From assembly GCA_017052515.1 (NCBI GenBank), contig JAFHKR010000039.1, positions 682,001 to 746,000 of the forward strand: DNA of 64,000 nt, read 5' to 3'. The DNA comes from Fictibacillus nanhaiensis. Its GTDB lineage: Bacteria > Bacillota > Bacilli > Bacillales > Fictibacillaceae. How positions within the stretch are numbered: position 1 is the first letter of the stretch; each line of letters begins with the position of its first letter. Under the pieces are notes generated by a model. That model ran no database searches, was not told the origin of the DNA, and was given only the letters and a program-made list of their open reading frames with translations. The translations under genes and the position numbers were made by a program. Shown here one piece after another: positions 35,432 through 43,017 of the stretch.

Positions 35432-36289
35432 ATGTTACGTTCTATGTATTCAGGAATCAGTGGTATGAAAAACTTTCAGGTGAAGCTAGATGTAATCGGA
35501 AATAACATCGCAAACGTTAATACGTACGGATTTAAGAAAGGCCGTACAACTTTTAAGGACCTTGTGAGTCAGCAAATTGCTGGGGCTAGTGCTCCTTCTG
35601 CTGCTACTAATGGAAGAGGAGGAGTTAATCCTTTACAAGTAGGATTAGGCTCACAATTATCAACAATAGACACAGTTCATACACAAGGAAGTCTGCAAAC
35701 AACAGGTAGACCTTTAGATCTAGGAATCTCTGGAGATGGATTTTTTATTGTAAATGATGGAACGAATGATTTTGTGACTAGAGCAGGTAATTTTTATTTA
35801 GATAAAAATGGAAATTTGGTTAACTCTGATGGAATGTTTCTTATTGCAGCTGAACCAAACAATACTAACACAGGGGTATTGGGTACTGCAGGAAAAATTT
35901 CTATACCTACAGATGCTAAAAGTTTTAGTATCGGACCAGATGGAATGGTGACATATATTCAAGAGGGGGTCAGTACACCAAAAGTTGCTGGGCAAATACT
36001 TTTAGCTAAGTTCTCCAATACAGGTGGTTTAGAAAAAGTCGGCGGAAATCTTTACAGAGAAACTACCAACTCTGGAACTATTCGAAATGGAACTAACTAT
36101 ACCAATGTTTCCGCTCCCGGAACTGATGGTGCAGGTGGAGTTGTAGCGGGTGCTCTCGAAATGTCCAACGTAGACTTATCTGAAGAGTTCACCGAGATGA
36201 TTGTTGCACAGCGTGGATTCCAAGCGAATACAAGAATCATCACGACATCGGATGAGATCCTTCAAGAACTAGTGAACTTAAAACGTTAA
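35432..36289 (+). CDS. flgE: Flagellar hook protein FlgE (formerly called FlgG in Bacillus)
   Basis: Subunit of the flexible hook. The 285-residue protein starts MLRSMYSGISGMKNFQVKLDVIGNNIANVNTYGFKKGR, the rod/hook signature. It has the DGFFIV block (GISGDGFFIVNDG) near 100, and ends SNVDLSEEFTEMIVAQRGFQANTRIITTSDEILQELVNLKR. Hook proteins of Bacillus are this short. The middle (about 35600-36150), which forms the outer hook domain, looks more AT-rich than its neighbours, consistent with a surface region evolving fast. The ATG follows AAGGGAG. Confidence 0.93.
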   Translation: MLRSMYSGISGMKNFQVKLDVIGNNIANVNTYGFKKGRTTFKDLVSQQIAGASAPSAATNGRGGVNPLQVGLGSQLSTIDTVHTQGSLQTTGRPLDLGISGDGFFIVNDGTNDFVTRAGNFYLDKNGNLVNSDGMFLIAAEPNNTNTGVLGTAGKISIPTDAKSFSIGPDGMVTYIQEGVSTPKVAGQILLAKFSNTGGLEKVGGNLYRETTNSGTIRNGTNYTNVSAPGTDGAGGVVAGALEMSNVDLSEEFTEMIVAQRGFQANTRIITTSDEILQELVNLKR

Positions 36290-36294
36290 CGTGA

Positions 36295-36338
36295 AGGGAG
36301 GTAGGGGTAAGCAGGTAACGGCTTAACCCCCGAAACTC
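36295..36338 (+). promoter_or_regulatory. Distant Shine-Dalgarno plus hairpin before flbD
   Basis: A strong AGGGAGGT (36295-36302) lies 37 bases before the flbD ATG, too far for normal initiation. Between them GGGGTAAGC (36304-36312) can pair with GCTTAACCCC (36321-36330), 9 pairs with one bulged A and an 8-base loop. When folded, only about ten unpaired bases remain between Shine-Dalgarno and ATG. No other good ribosome-binding site is present. Confidence 0.7.
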
Positions 36339-36551
36339 ATGATTTCATTAACACAACTAAATGGCAATACGTTTACGTTGAATGCGATCTATATCGAACA
36401 GATTCAATCGTTTCCGGATACTACGATCACATTAACTACTGGCAAAAAGTTTGTGGTTAAAGAAAGTGAAGAAGAGGTTGCTCAATTGATAGCAGCTTTT
36501 TATAGAGATATTACGCTATTGCCAATAAGTCAGAAAAAGGAGGGTCTGTAG
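36339..36551 (+). CDS. swrD: Flagellar FlbD family protein (YlzI/SwrD type)
   Basis: A 70-residue protein of the FlbD family (PF06289); the B. subtilis relative YlzI/SwrD increases motor torque and supports swarming. The sequence [43 protein letters not shown] is typical. The ATG is fixed by this conserved N-terminus even though the only strong ribosome-binding site is 37 bases upstream across a hairpin. fliL starts directly after its stop. Confidence 0.9.
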   Translation: MISLTQLNGNTFTLNAIYIEQIQSFPDTTITLTTGKKFVVKESEEEVAQLIAAFYRDITLLPISQKKEGL

Positions 36552-36980
36552 TTGGGAAAAAATAAAGTGGTAACGATCATGTTCTCCATGCTTGTAGCGA
36601 TCGGTTTAATCGGCGCTGCAGGATATTACGGGTTTAAGCAGTTCTCACCTAAGACCGAAGCTTCTGAACCTACAGCAGAAGAACTGGACAAGCTGATGGT
36701 CGAAACCAATGAAATGACAACCAATCTTGCAGATCAGTCTTATGTAAAGATTCAGTTCAAGATTCAAGCGGATAATGAAGATGCTAAACACGAACTTGAG
36801 AAAAGATTGTTTCAAGTGAACAACCTGATCATCTATGAGATCTCGAACAAAAAAACAGAAGAACTATCTGGACAACAAGGATTGATCTCTCTTGAAGACA
36901 AGTTGAAAACAGAGATTAATAAGGTTATGCAAGATGGGAAAGTAGTCAGAGTCTACACAACTCAAAAGATCATACAATAA
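36552..36980 (+). CDS. fliL: Flagellar basal body-associated protein FliL
   Basis: Single-pass membrane protein that surrounds the stator and supports its function. The 142-residue sequence has an N-terminal membrane segment (VVTIMFSMLVAIGLIGAAGYYGF) and a periplasm-facing (extracytoplasmic) domain with YVKIQFKIQADNEDAKHELEKRL and a C-terminal LEDKLKTEINKVMQDGKVVRVYTTQKIIQ. The start is TTG with AAGGAGGG upstream, in the end of the preceding gene. Confidence 0.95.
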   Translation: MGKNKVVTIMFSMLVAIGLIGAAGYYGFKQFSPKTEASEPTAEELDKLMVETNEMTTNLADQSYVKIQFKIQADNEDAKHELEKRLFQVNNLIIYEISNKKTEELSGQQGLISLEDKLKTEINKVMQDGKVVRVYTTQKIIQ

Positions 36981-37014
36981 TTCACTAAAAACGGCATGAA
37001 AAGAGGTGAGACTC

Positions 37015-38007
37015 TTGGTTGATGTTTTGTCACAAAACGAAATAGATGCTCTTCTCTCCGCCCTTTCCACCGGAGAGATGGATGCAGAAGAGCTTAAAAA
37101 GGAAGAGTCAGAGAAAAAGGTTAAAGTATACGATTTTAAAAGAGCCCTTCGTTTTTCGAAAGAGCAGATTCGCAGTTTAACGAGATTGCATGAGAACTTT
37201 GCAAGACTATTAACGACTTACTTTTCAGCTCAGCTTAGAACGTACGTCCAGATCGGTGTTGCATCTGTTGACCAGCTGCCTTATGAAGAATTCATCCGTT
37301 CTGTTCCGAAGATGACGCTGTTGAATGTGTTCGAAGCCCATCCTTTTGAAGGGCGAATCTTAATGGAAGTCAATCCGAATATCGCATATGCCATGCTTGA
37401 TAGAGTGATGGGTGGTAGCGGCGCTGGAATGAATAAGATCGAGAATTTAACTGAGATCGAGACCAGAATCATGAATCAGTTATTTGAAAACACACTTGAT
37501 AGTTTTAAAGAAGCATGGACAAGTGTGATCGAACTGGAGCCATTCATGCTCGATTTGGAAGTGAATCCGCAATTTTTACAGATGGTTTCTCCGAACGAAA
37601 CGGTAGTCGTGATCTCTTTGAATACGACGATTGGTGAAACGAGCGGAATGATCAACATCTGTCTCCCACATGTTGTCATAGAGCCGATCATTCCTAAGCT
37701 CTCCGTTCATCATTGGATGCAGAATAAGAAGAAAACACCAATCCCGGGAGAGACAGAATTTATTGAACAAAAGATAAAGAACGCCTTCTTGCCTTTTAAA
37801 GTTGAGTTAGGATCTTCAGACATGTCAATCGAAGAATTTCTAAACTTATCAATTGGTGACTGTATTGAACTAGATCAACGGATCAACCAACCTCTCGTGA
37901 TAAAAGTAGAAAACAATCCGAAGTTCTACGGTCAACCCGGAAAGGTAAAGAAAAAGTTAGCCGTTCAAATTATCGAAACCATTAAGGAGGATGAGGATCA
38001 ATGGTAA
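37015..38007 (+). CDS. fliM: Flagellar motor switch protein FliM
   Basis: C-ring protein that receives CheY-phosphate. The 330-residue protein begins VDVLSQNEIDALLSAL, the EIDALL CheY-binding segment. A CheC-like middle domain follows (RALRFSKEQIRSLTRLHENFARLLTTYFSAQLRTYV near 40) and then a C-terminal SpoA domain. AGAGGTGA overlaps an in-frame GTG at 37006, so TTG at 37015 is the better start. The stop overlaps fliY by 7 bases. Confidence 0.96.
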   Translation: MVDVLSQNEIDALLSALSTGEMDAEELKKEESEKKVKVYDFKRALRFSKEQIRSLTRLHENFARLLTTYFSAQLRTYVQIGVASVDQLPYEEFIRSVPKMTLLNVFEAHPFEGRILMEVNPNIAYAMLDRVMGGSGAGMNKIENLTEIETRIMNQLFENTLDSFKEAWTSVIELEPFMLDLEVNPQFLQMVSPNETVVVISLNTTIGETSGMINICLPHVVIEPIIPKLSVHHWMQNKKKTPIPGETEFIEQKIKNAFLPFKVELGSSDMSIEEFLNLSIGDCIELDQRINQPLVIKVENNPKFYGQPGKVKKKLAVQIIETIKEDEDQW

Positions 38008-39137
38008 GTGGAGATATGCTTTCACAAGACGAAATTGATGCTTTGTTGAATGGTGGAAGTCCTTCCTCGTCCGGAGAGACCGAAACCGAAGAATACCTAT
38101 CATCGATCGAACGTGATGCTTTAGGTGAGATCGGAAACATCTCGTTTGGAAGTGCTGCAACAGCACTATCCACGTTGTTAAATCAAAAAGTAGACATCAC
38201 GACGCCGACGGTAACAGTTGTTAAACGCACCGAGCTAAAAGATGAGTTTCCGATTCCGCATGTTGCAGTCCAAGTTACGTATACAGAAGGGATCGAAGGA
38301 GCTAACTTGTTAGTGATCCGAAAGACAGATGCACAGATCATTGCTGACTTAATGCTTGGCGGCGAAGGTACAAATCCATCTCCTGATTTTGGAGAATTGC
38401 AACTAAGTGCTGTTGGTGAAGCGATGAATCAGATGATGGGATCAGCTTCTACATCGATGTCTACGATCTTTAATAAAAAGGTAGATATCTCTCCACCTAA
38501 AATTGATTTTCTGGATATTGAATCAAACACGAGTTTAATTCCTGATGAAGAGATACTAGTCAAAGTTTCATTCCGACTTAAAGTGGGTGAACTGATTGAT
38601 TCGAATATCATGCAGCTCATTGATGCTGAGTTTTCAAAGGACCTTGTACATAAGTTGATGAATCCTGAACCAGTTGTTGAAAAAGAACCGGTTGCGGACT
38701 ATGTACCTCATGAAGAAATTGCTCAACCAACTGCACCGGTAGATCATTATCAAGAGCGTCCTATTAGTGAGCCAAGACGTGATCCTCAGCCTGCTTATCA
38801 ACCGCAGATGAGAGATGTTTCCATCCAGCCGGCAAGCTTTTCGGACTTTGGAGATTATGAGACGAACCAAAGAGATACGAAAAATTTAGACATGCTGTTA
38901 GACATTCCACTTCAAGTAACGGTTGAGCTAGGAAGAACGAAAAAAACGATCAAAGATATTTTAGAGATGTCTCAAGGTTCAATCGTTGAGCTCGATAAAC
39001 TAGCTGGTGAACCAGTTGATATCTTTGTAAACCAAAAGATGATCGCAAAAGGCGAGGTTGTTGTGATCGATGAGAACTTCGGGGTACGTGTAACCGAAAT
39101 TTTAAGTCAGCGTGATCGCTTAGAAAAATTGAAATAA
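38001..39137 (+). CDS. fliY: Flagellar motor switch phosphatase FliY
   Basis: Switch protein combining a FliN-like end with CheY-phosphatase activity, a Bacillus-type substitute for FliN. The 378 residues show an N-terminal CheY-binding segment (MLSQDEIDALLNGG), two CheC-type phosphatase signatures (ERDALGEIGNISFGSAATALST near 35; LSAVGEAMNQMMGSAST near 135), a Pro/Gln-rich linker at about 220-290, and a C-terminal SpoA/FliN domain (LDIPLQVTVELGRTKKTIKDILEMSQGSIVELDKLAGEPVDIFVN). The ATG follows AAGGAGGATG within fliM. Confidence 0.96.
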   Translation: MVSGDMLSQDEIDALLNGGSPSSSGETETEEYLSSIERDALGEIGNISFGSAATALSTLLNQKVDITTPTVTVVKRTELKDEFPIPHVAVQVTYTEGIEGANLLVIRKTDAQIIADLMLGGEGTNPSPDFGELQLSAVGEAMNQMMGSASTSMSTIFNKKVDISPPKIDFLDIESNTSLIPDEEILVKVSFRLKVGELIDSNIMQLIDAEFSKDLVHKLMNPEPVVEKEPVADYVPHEEIAQPTAPVDHYQERPISEPRRDPQPAYQPQMRDVSIQPASFSDFGDYETNQRDTKNLDMLLDIPLQVTVELGRTKKTIKDILEMSQGSIVELDKLAGEPVDIFVNQKMIAKGEVVVIDENFGVRVTEILSQRDRLEKLK

Positions 39138-39155
39138 TTATCGGAGGTAAGTGAC

Positions 39156-39518
39156 ATGGGAGAACGTATTTTAGTTGTTGATGATGCAGCATTTATGAGA
39201 ATGATGATCAAGGATATTCTAGTGAAAAATGGTTTTGATGTAGTAGGTGAAGCAGCAGATGGTGCGCAAGCAATCGAGAAATTCCAAGAGTTAAAACCAG
39301 ATCTCGTTACGATGGATATCACGATGCCAGAGATGGACGGCATCTCAGCTTTAAAAGAGATCAAGAAAACGAACCCTGAAGCAAAGATTATCATGTGTTC
39401 AGCGATGGGGCAGCAGGCGATGGTTATCGATGCGATCCAAGCTGGCGCAAAAGATTTTATCGTCAAGCCGTTTGCAGCTGACCGTGTAATCGAAGCGATC
39501 AAGAAAACTTTAGGATAA
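39156..39518 (+). CDS. cheY: Chemotaxis response regulator CheY
   Basis: A 120-residue single-domain receiver. It is phosphorylated by CheA at Asp54 (TMDITMPEMDG), with the acidic pair Asp9-Asp10, the switch Ser/Thr near 83 (IIMCSAMGQ) and Lys104-type FIVKPF near 105. In Bacillus, phosphorylated CheY promotes smooth swimming by binding FliM/FliY. The ATG follows CGGAGGTAAG. It is embedded between switch genes and export-gate genes. Confidence 0.97.
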   Translation: MGERILVVDDAAFMRMMIKDILVKNGFDVVGEAADGAQAIEKFQELKPDLVTMDITMPEMDGISALKEIKKTNPEAKIIMCSAMGQQAMVIDAIQAGAKDFIVKPFAADRVIEAIKKTLG

Positions 39519-39525
39519 GCCTTTC

Positions 39526-40179
39526 ATGTATCGATGGTTAATTAGTTTTTTTGCAGTTTGTCTTTTGCTTGTACCATTTAGTGTACAAGCGGAAGACAGC
39601 AGTTCAGGGAAAAGTGTTTATGACACCATAAATAAATCGGATCAAAAGGGTGACAAGGAAAAAGCACCAGCAACTAGTAGCCCTGAAAGTTCTGAGAGTG
39701 AAAGCACATTCATGATGCTTGTGAAGCTCGTGTTTATGCTTGGTATCGTTCTAGCGATCTTGTTTTTTGTTTTACGCTTTATTCAAAGAAAATCTGTCAG
39801 TTTTCAAGATGGGAAAAACCTTCAGTCTTTAGGAGGCATCGGAATCGGACAGAATCGTTCCGTACAGCTGATCAAAACAGGTAATTCTGTTTTAGTAGTA
39901 GGTGTGGGTGACTCCGTAACGCTCCTAAAAGAGATCACCGATGAAGATGAAGTTCAGATGATGCTCGATCAGCGTCCGTCTCAAAACGTTTCAACGATGA
40001 CGAATCCATTGAAATTAAAATGGCTGAAGAATAGAAACGAAGAGTCTAGTAGCACTTCGTCCGAAACAAAAGATCAGACGCAATCTTTTAAGAATATGCT
40101 GCAATCGATCGTTCAAGATAAGAAGAATCAGCAAAAAGAACTTCAGAGAGTGCTAGAGAAAGGGAAACATCATGAATGA
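39526..40179 (+). CDS. fliO: Flagellar biosynthetic protein FliO (FliZ)
   Basis: Assists assembly of the FliP export-gate complex. The 217-residue protein has an N-terminal signal-type segment (WLISFFAVCLLLVPFSVQAED), a short polar outside part, one membrane segment near residues 65-88 (MMLVKLVFMLGIVLAILFFVLRF), and a cytoplasmic FliO domain (GGIGIGQNRSVQLIKTGNSVLVVGVGDSVTLL). The C-terminal tail is charged. Its stop overlaps fliP by 8 bases. This is the long Bacillus form once called FliZ. Confidence 0.92.
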   Translation: MYRWLISFFAVCLLLVPFSVQAEDSSSGKSVYDTINKSDQKGDKEKAPATSSPESSESESTFMMLVKLVFMLGIVLAILFFVLRFIQRKSVSFQDGKNLQSLGGIGIGQNRSVQLIKTGNSVLVVGVGDSVTLLKEITDEDEVQMMLDQRPSQNVSTMTNPLKLKWLKNRNEESSSTSSETKDQTQSFKNMLQSIVQDKKNQQKELQRVLEKGKHHE

Positions 40180-40852
40180 ATTTATTCCTGGATTAGACTT
40201 GGATTTTATTAATAATAGCGATCCAGCGAACATGGAAACTACGATTCAGCTGTTGCTGTTGTTAACAGTCCTTTCGCTTGCTCCAAGTATCTTAATTCTT
40301 ATGACCTGTTTTACGAGGATTATCATTGTCTTATCTTTTGTAAGAACTTCATTAGCGACACAGCAGATGCCGCCTAACCAAGTTTTGATTGGAATTGCAT
40401 TGTTCTTAACGTTTTTTATCATGGCGCCAGTGATGCATGAGGTAAACAAAGAAGCGGTCCAGCCGTTAGTAAAAGGTGAGATCTCACAAGAAGAGGCGTT
40501 TGATAAAGGAAGTCTTCCGATCAAAGAATTCATGGCAAAACATACACGTCAGAAAGATCTGATGCTGTTTATGGAATATTCAGGTGCGAAAAAGCCAGAA
40601 AGTATTAAAGATATCCCTTTAACGACACTTGTTCCGGCGTTTGCCATAAGTGAACTTAAGACAGCCTTTCAAATTGGATTCATGATCTTTGTACCGTTCT
40701 TGATCATAGATATGGTCGTTGCGTCCATTTTAATGGCGATGGGGATGATGATGCTGCCGCCCGTTATGATATCACTGCCATTTAAGATCTTGTTATTCAT
40801 ACTAGTTGATGGCTGGTACCTCATCGTTAAATCATTGCTATTAAGCTATTAG
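40172..40852 (+). CDS. fliP: Flagellar export gate protein FliP
   Basis: Core pore subunit of the type III export gate. The 226 residues have four hydrophobic segments, the family blocks LSLAPSILILMTCFTRIIIVLSFVRTSLATQQMPPNQVLIGIALFLTFFIMAP and FQIGFMIFVPFLIIDMVVASILMAMGMMMLPPVMISLPFKILLFILVDGW. It is slightly shorter at the N-terminus than proteobacterial FliP and lacks a clear cleavable signal peptide. It starts within fliO with AGAAAGGG in front. Confidence 0.97.
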   Translation: MNEFIPGLDLDFINNSDPANMETTIQLLLLLTVLSLAPSILILMTCFTRIIIVLSFVRTSLATQQMPPNQVLIGIALFLTFFIMAPVMHEVNKEAVQPLVKGEISQEEAFDKGSLPIKEFMAKHTRQKDLMLFMEYSGAKKPESIKDIPLTTLVPAFAISELKTAFQIGFMIFVPFLIIDMVVASILMAMGMMMLPPVMISLPFKILLFILVDGWYLIVKSLLLSY

Positions 40853-40865
40853 GGCAGGTGAAAAC

Positions 40866-41135
40866 ATGGATTCTCAATTTGTCATTTCTTTAGCAGAAAA
40901 AGGGGTATACATGACCTTGCTTTTGTGCGGTCCGCTCATGTTACTAGCCCTGATCGTAGGTTTGATCGTTAGTATATTTCAAGCAACAACACAGATTCAG
41001 GAACAAACACTTGCGTTTATACCAAAGATTGTTGCCGTGCTAGTAGGTCTTGTGTTTTTTGGACCTTGGATGCTTTCTCAAATCCTAGGATTTACATCGA
41101 ATATTTTCCAAAATTTACACACTTATATAGGATGA
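40866..41135 (+). CDS. fliQ: Flagellar export gate protein FliQ
   Basis: Small two-helix membrane subunit (89 residues) that wraps the FliP-FliR pore. Hydrophobic segments lie at about residues 15-40 (LLLCGPLMLLALIVGLIVSIFQATTQIQEQTLAFIPKI) and 50-75. The TQIQEQTL loop is the family mark. The ATG follows AGGGCAGGTG, and the gene lies 13 bases after fliP. Confidence 0.97.
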   Translation: MDSQFVISLAEKGVYMTLLLCGPLMLLALIVGLIVSIFQATTQIQEQTLAFIPKIVAVLVGLVFFGPWMLSQILGFTSNIFQNLHTYIG

Positions 41136-41139
41136 TGAA

Positions 41140-41910
41140 ATGGTAGATTTAGTGGCTTTCCCTGCTTTTTTATTAATCCTAACTAGAGTATCGGCATTTT
41201 TCTTAACAATTCCTGTGTTTTCCAATAAAAATTTACCTGTGATGCATAAAATCGGATTATCGCTATTTTTATCTTGGATCATGTTGTACGCTGTTGACCC
41301 AAAACCAATTCCGTTAGATGGTACATTCTTTCTGTTAATCATTAAAGAAGCGATGGTCGGACTTACAATCGGATTTATTGCAGCGATCGTTTTCTACGCG
41401 ATTCAAGTTGCTGGTGGATTTATTGATCTACAAATGGGTTTTGCGATCGCGAACGTGTTCGATCCGCAAACAGGCATCCAGACACCGTTAATGGGGAGAT
41501 ATCTGTATACGTTTGCCATTCTATTGTTGCTAGCAACAGATGCGCATCACATGTTACTTGATGGAATCTTTTATAGTTATCAATTTTTACCCATCGATTC
41601 GACCATATCTAATTTTGGTGATGGCGGGGTCATGAAGTTTGTACTAAGTGTGTTCTCCGGTATGTTCTTAGTTGCGCTGCAGATGGCGATTCCGATCGTA
41701 GGCACGTTGTTTCTAGCAGATCTAGCGCTTGGGATCGTAGCAAGAACCGTTCCGCAGATGAACATCTTTGTTATCGGTCTGCCGGTGAAGATCCTGATTG
41801 CTCTTGTATTGTTCTTAGTCGTAATGCCCGCATTCTTTGTATCTGTTCAGATGCTGGTCGATCAGATGCGTGACAGCATGATTAACTTAATGGAATTGTT
41901 GGGAGCGTAA
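41140..41910 (+). CDS. fliR: Flagellar export gate protein FliR
   Basis: Export-gate subunit, one copy per pore. The 256 residues form about six membrane segments. Recognisable blocks are LILTRVSAFFLTIPVF at the N-terminus, KEAMVGLTIGFIAAIVFYAIQVAGGFIDLQMGFAIANVFDPQTGIQTP near 70-115, and the C-terminal IFVIGLPVKILIALVLFLVVMPAFF. The ATG is preceded by AGGATGATGAA at the end of fliQ. flhB begins 4 bases after the stop. Confidence 0.97.
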   Translation: MVDLVAFPAFLLILTRVSAFFLTIPVFSNKNLPVMHKIGLSLFLSWIMLYAVDPKPIPLDGTFFLLIIKEAMVGLTIGFIAAIVFYAIQVAGGFIDLQMGFAIANVFDPQTGIQTPLMGRYLYTFAILLLLATDAHHMLLDGIFYSYQFLPIDSTISNFGDGGVMKFVLSVFSGMFLVALQMAIPIVGTLFLADLALGIVARTVPQMNIFVIGLPVKILIALVLFLVVMPAFFVSVQMLVDQMRDSMINLMELLGA

Positions 41911-41914
41911 GTCA

Positions 41915-42994
41915 ATGAGATATCCAATTCAACTACAATACTTTTCAGGAGAAAAAACGGAAAAAGCAACACCAAAAAAAAGGCAGGAAAGTAGAAAAAA
42001 AGGTCAAGTAGCGAAAAGTGCTGACATCAATGCTGCACTTGTGCTGTTTGCATCTGTCATGTTTCTATCCTTTATGGGGGGGTGGATGGGGCAAAGATTA
42101 CTTCACCTCTTCGCATACAGCTTAGATAAAAAACTACTTTATGACGTTACAGAATCTAGTATTCCTAAACTGTTTTGGGAGCTTTCTCTTGAAGTCGCCA
42201 TGATCATAGCACCTGTAATGATTGCAGCAATGGTCGCTGGTGTGTTAGGAAACTATTTGCAAGTTGGCTTTTTATTATCAACAGAGGCGATTCAGATGAA
42301 ACTTGAACGGATCAATCCGTTGTCTGGATTTAAAAGAATATACTCGGTGAGAGCTCTCGTTGAATTATCTAAATCGATGCTTAAGATCTTATTAATCGGT
42401 GGTGTAACTTTTTTTATCCTATGGAGTGAACGAGATATCTATTTAAGAATGAGCTTAGTGAGTATTGAATCCTCACTTCCTGTATTCGGAGGACTTGCGG
42501 TCAAGATGGGCTTTGCTGCTTCACTCGTTTTACTTTTTCTTGCGTTTCTTGACTATATGTACCAAAAATACGATTTTGAAAAGAATATTAGGATGTCTAA
42601 ACAAGATATCAAAGACGAATACAAAAAATCTGAAGGTGATCCTAAGATTAAAGGGAAGATCAAGGAAAAACAAAGACAGATGGCTATGAGGCGAATGATG
42701 CAAGAAGTGCCTAAAGCTGATGTTATCATCACAAACCCTACACATTATGCGATCTGCTTAAAGTATGACGATAACAGCATGGATGCTCCAGTCGTTGTGG
42801 CAAAGGGAGTAGATCTAATCGCTCAACGCATCAAAGAGATCGCAAAAGAGCATAACGTAGCGGTTGTAGAAAACAAACCTCTAGCAAGAACGCTGTACGC
42901 CCGCGTTGAGATCGGGCATGTGATTCCTGAAGATCTGTTTAAAGCAGTAGCTGAAATTTTAGCCTTTGTATACCGTGTAAAGAAAAAAGCGTAA
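41915..42994 (+). CDS. flhB: Flagellar export switch protein FlhB
   Basis: Membrane component that changes export specificity from hook to filament proteins when FliK signals. The 359-residue protein begins EKTEKATPKKRQESRKKGQVAKS, a family mark. Four membrane segments run to about 215. The cytoplasmic domain has the self-cleavage motif Asn274-Pro275-Thr276-His277 and continues YAICLKYDDNSMDAPVVVAKG. The ATG has GGGAGCG upstream. The same genome carries a free copy of the C-domain type at 14884-15159. Confidence 0.97.
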   Translation: MRYPIQLQYFSGEKTEKATPKKRQESRKKGQVAKSADINAALVLFASVMFLSFMGGWMGQRLLHLFAYSLDKKLLYDVTESSIPKLFWELSLEVAMIIAPVMIAAMVAGVLGNYLQVGFLLSTEAIQMKLERINPLSGFKRIYSVRALVELSKSMLKILLIGGVTFFILWSERDIYLRMSLVSIESSLPVFGGLAVKMGFAASLVLLFLAFLDYMYQKYDFEKNIRMSKQDIKDEYKKSEGDPKIKGKIKEKQRQMAMRRMMQEVPKADVIITNPTHYAICLKYDDNSMDAPVVVAKGVDLIAQRIKEIAKEHNVAVVENKPLARTLYARVEIGHVIPEDLFKAVAEILAFVYRVKKKA

Positions 42995-43017
42995 GGAATG
43001 AATAGGAGAGTTTACAG

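Noticed and set aside
39107-39502. 131-codon - strand ORF
   Set aside because: Antisense to cheY, with a sequence that mirrors cheY codons.
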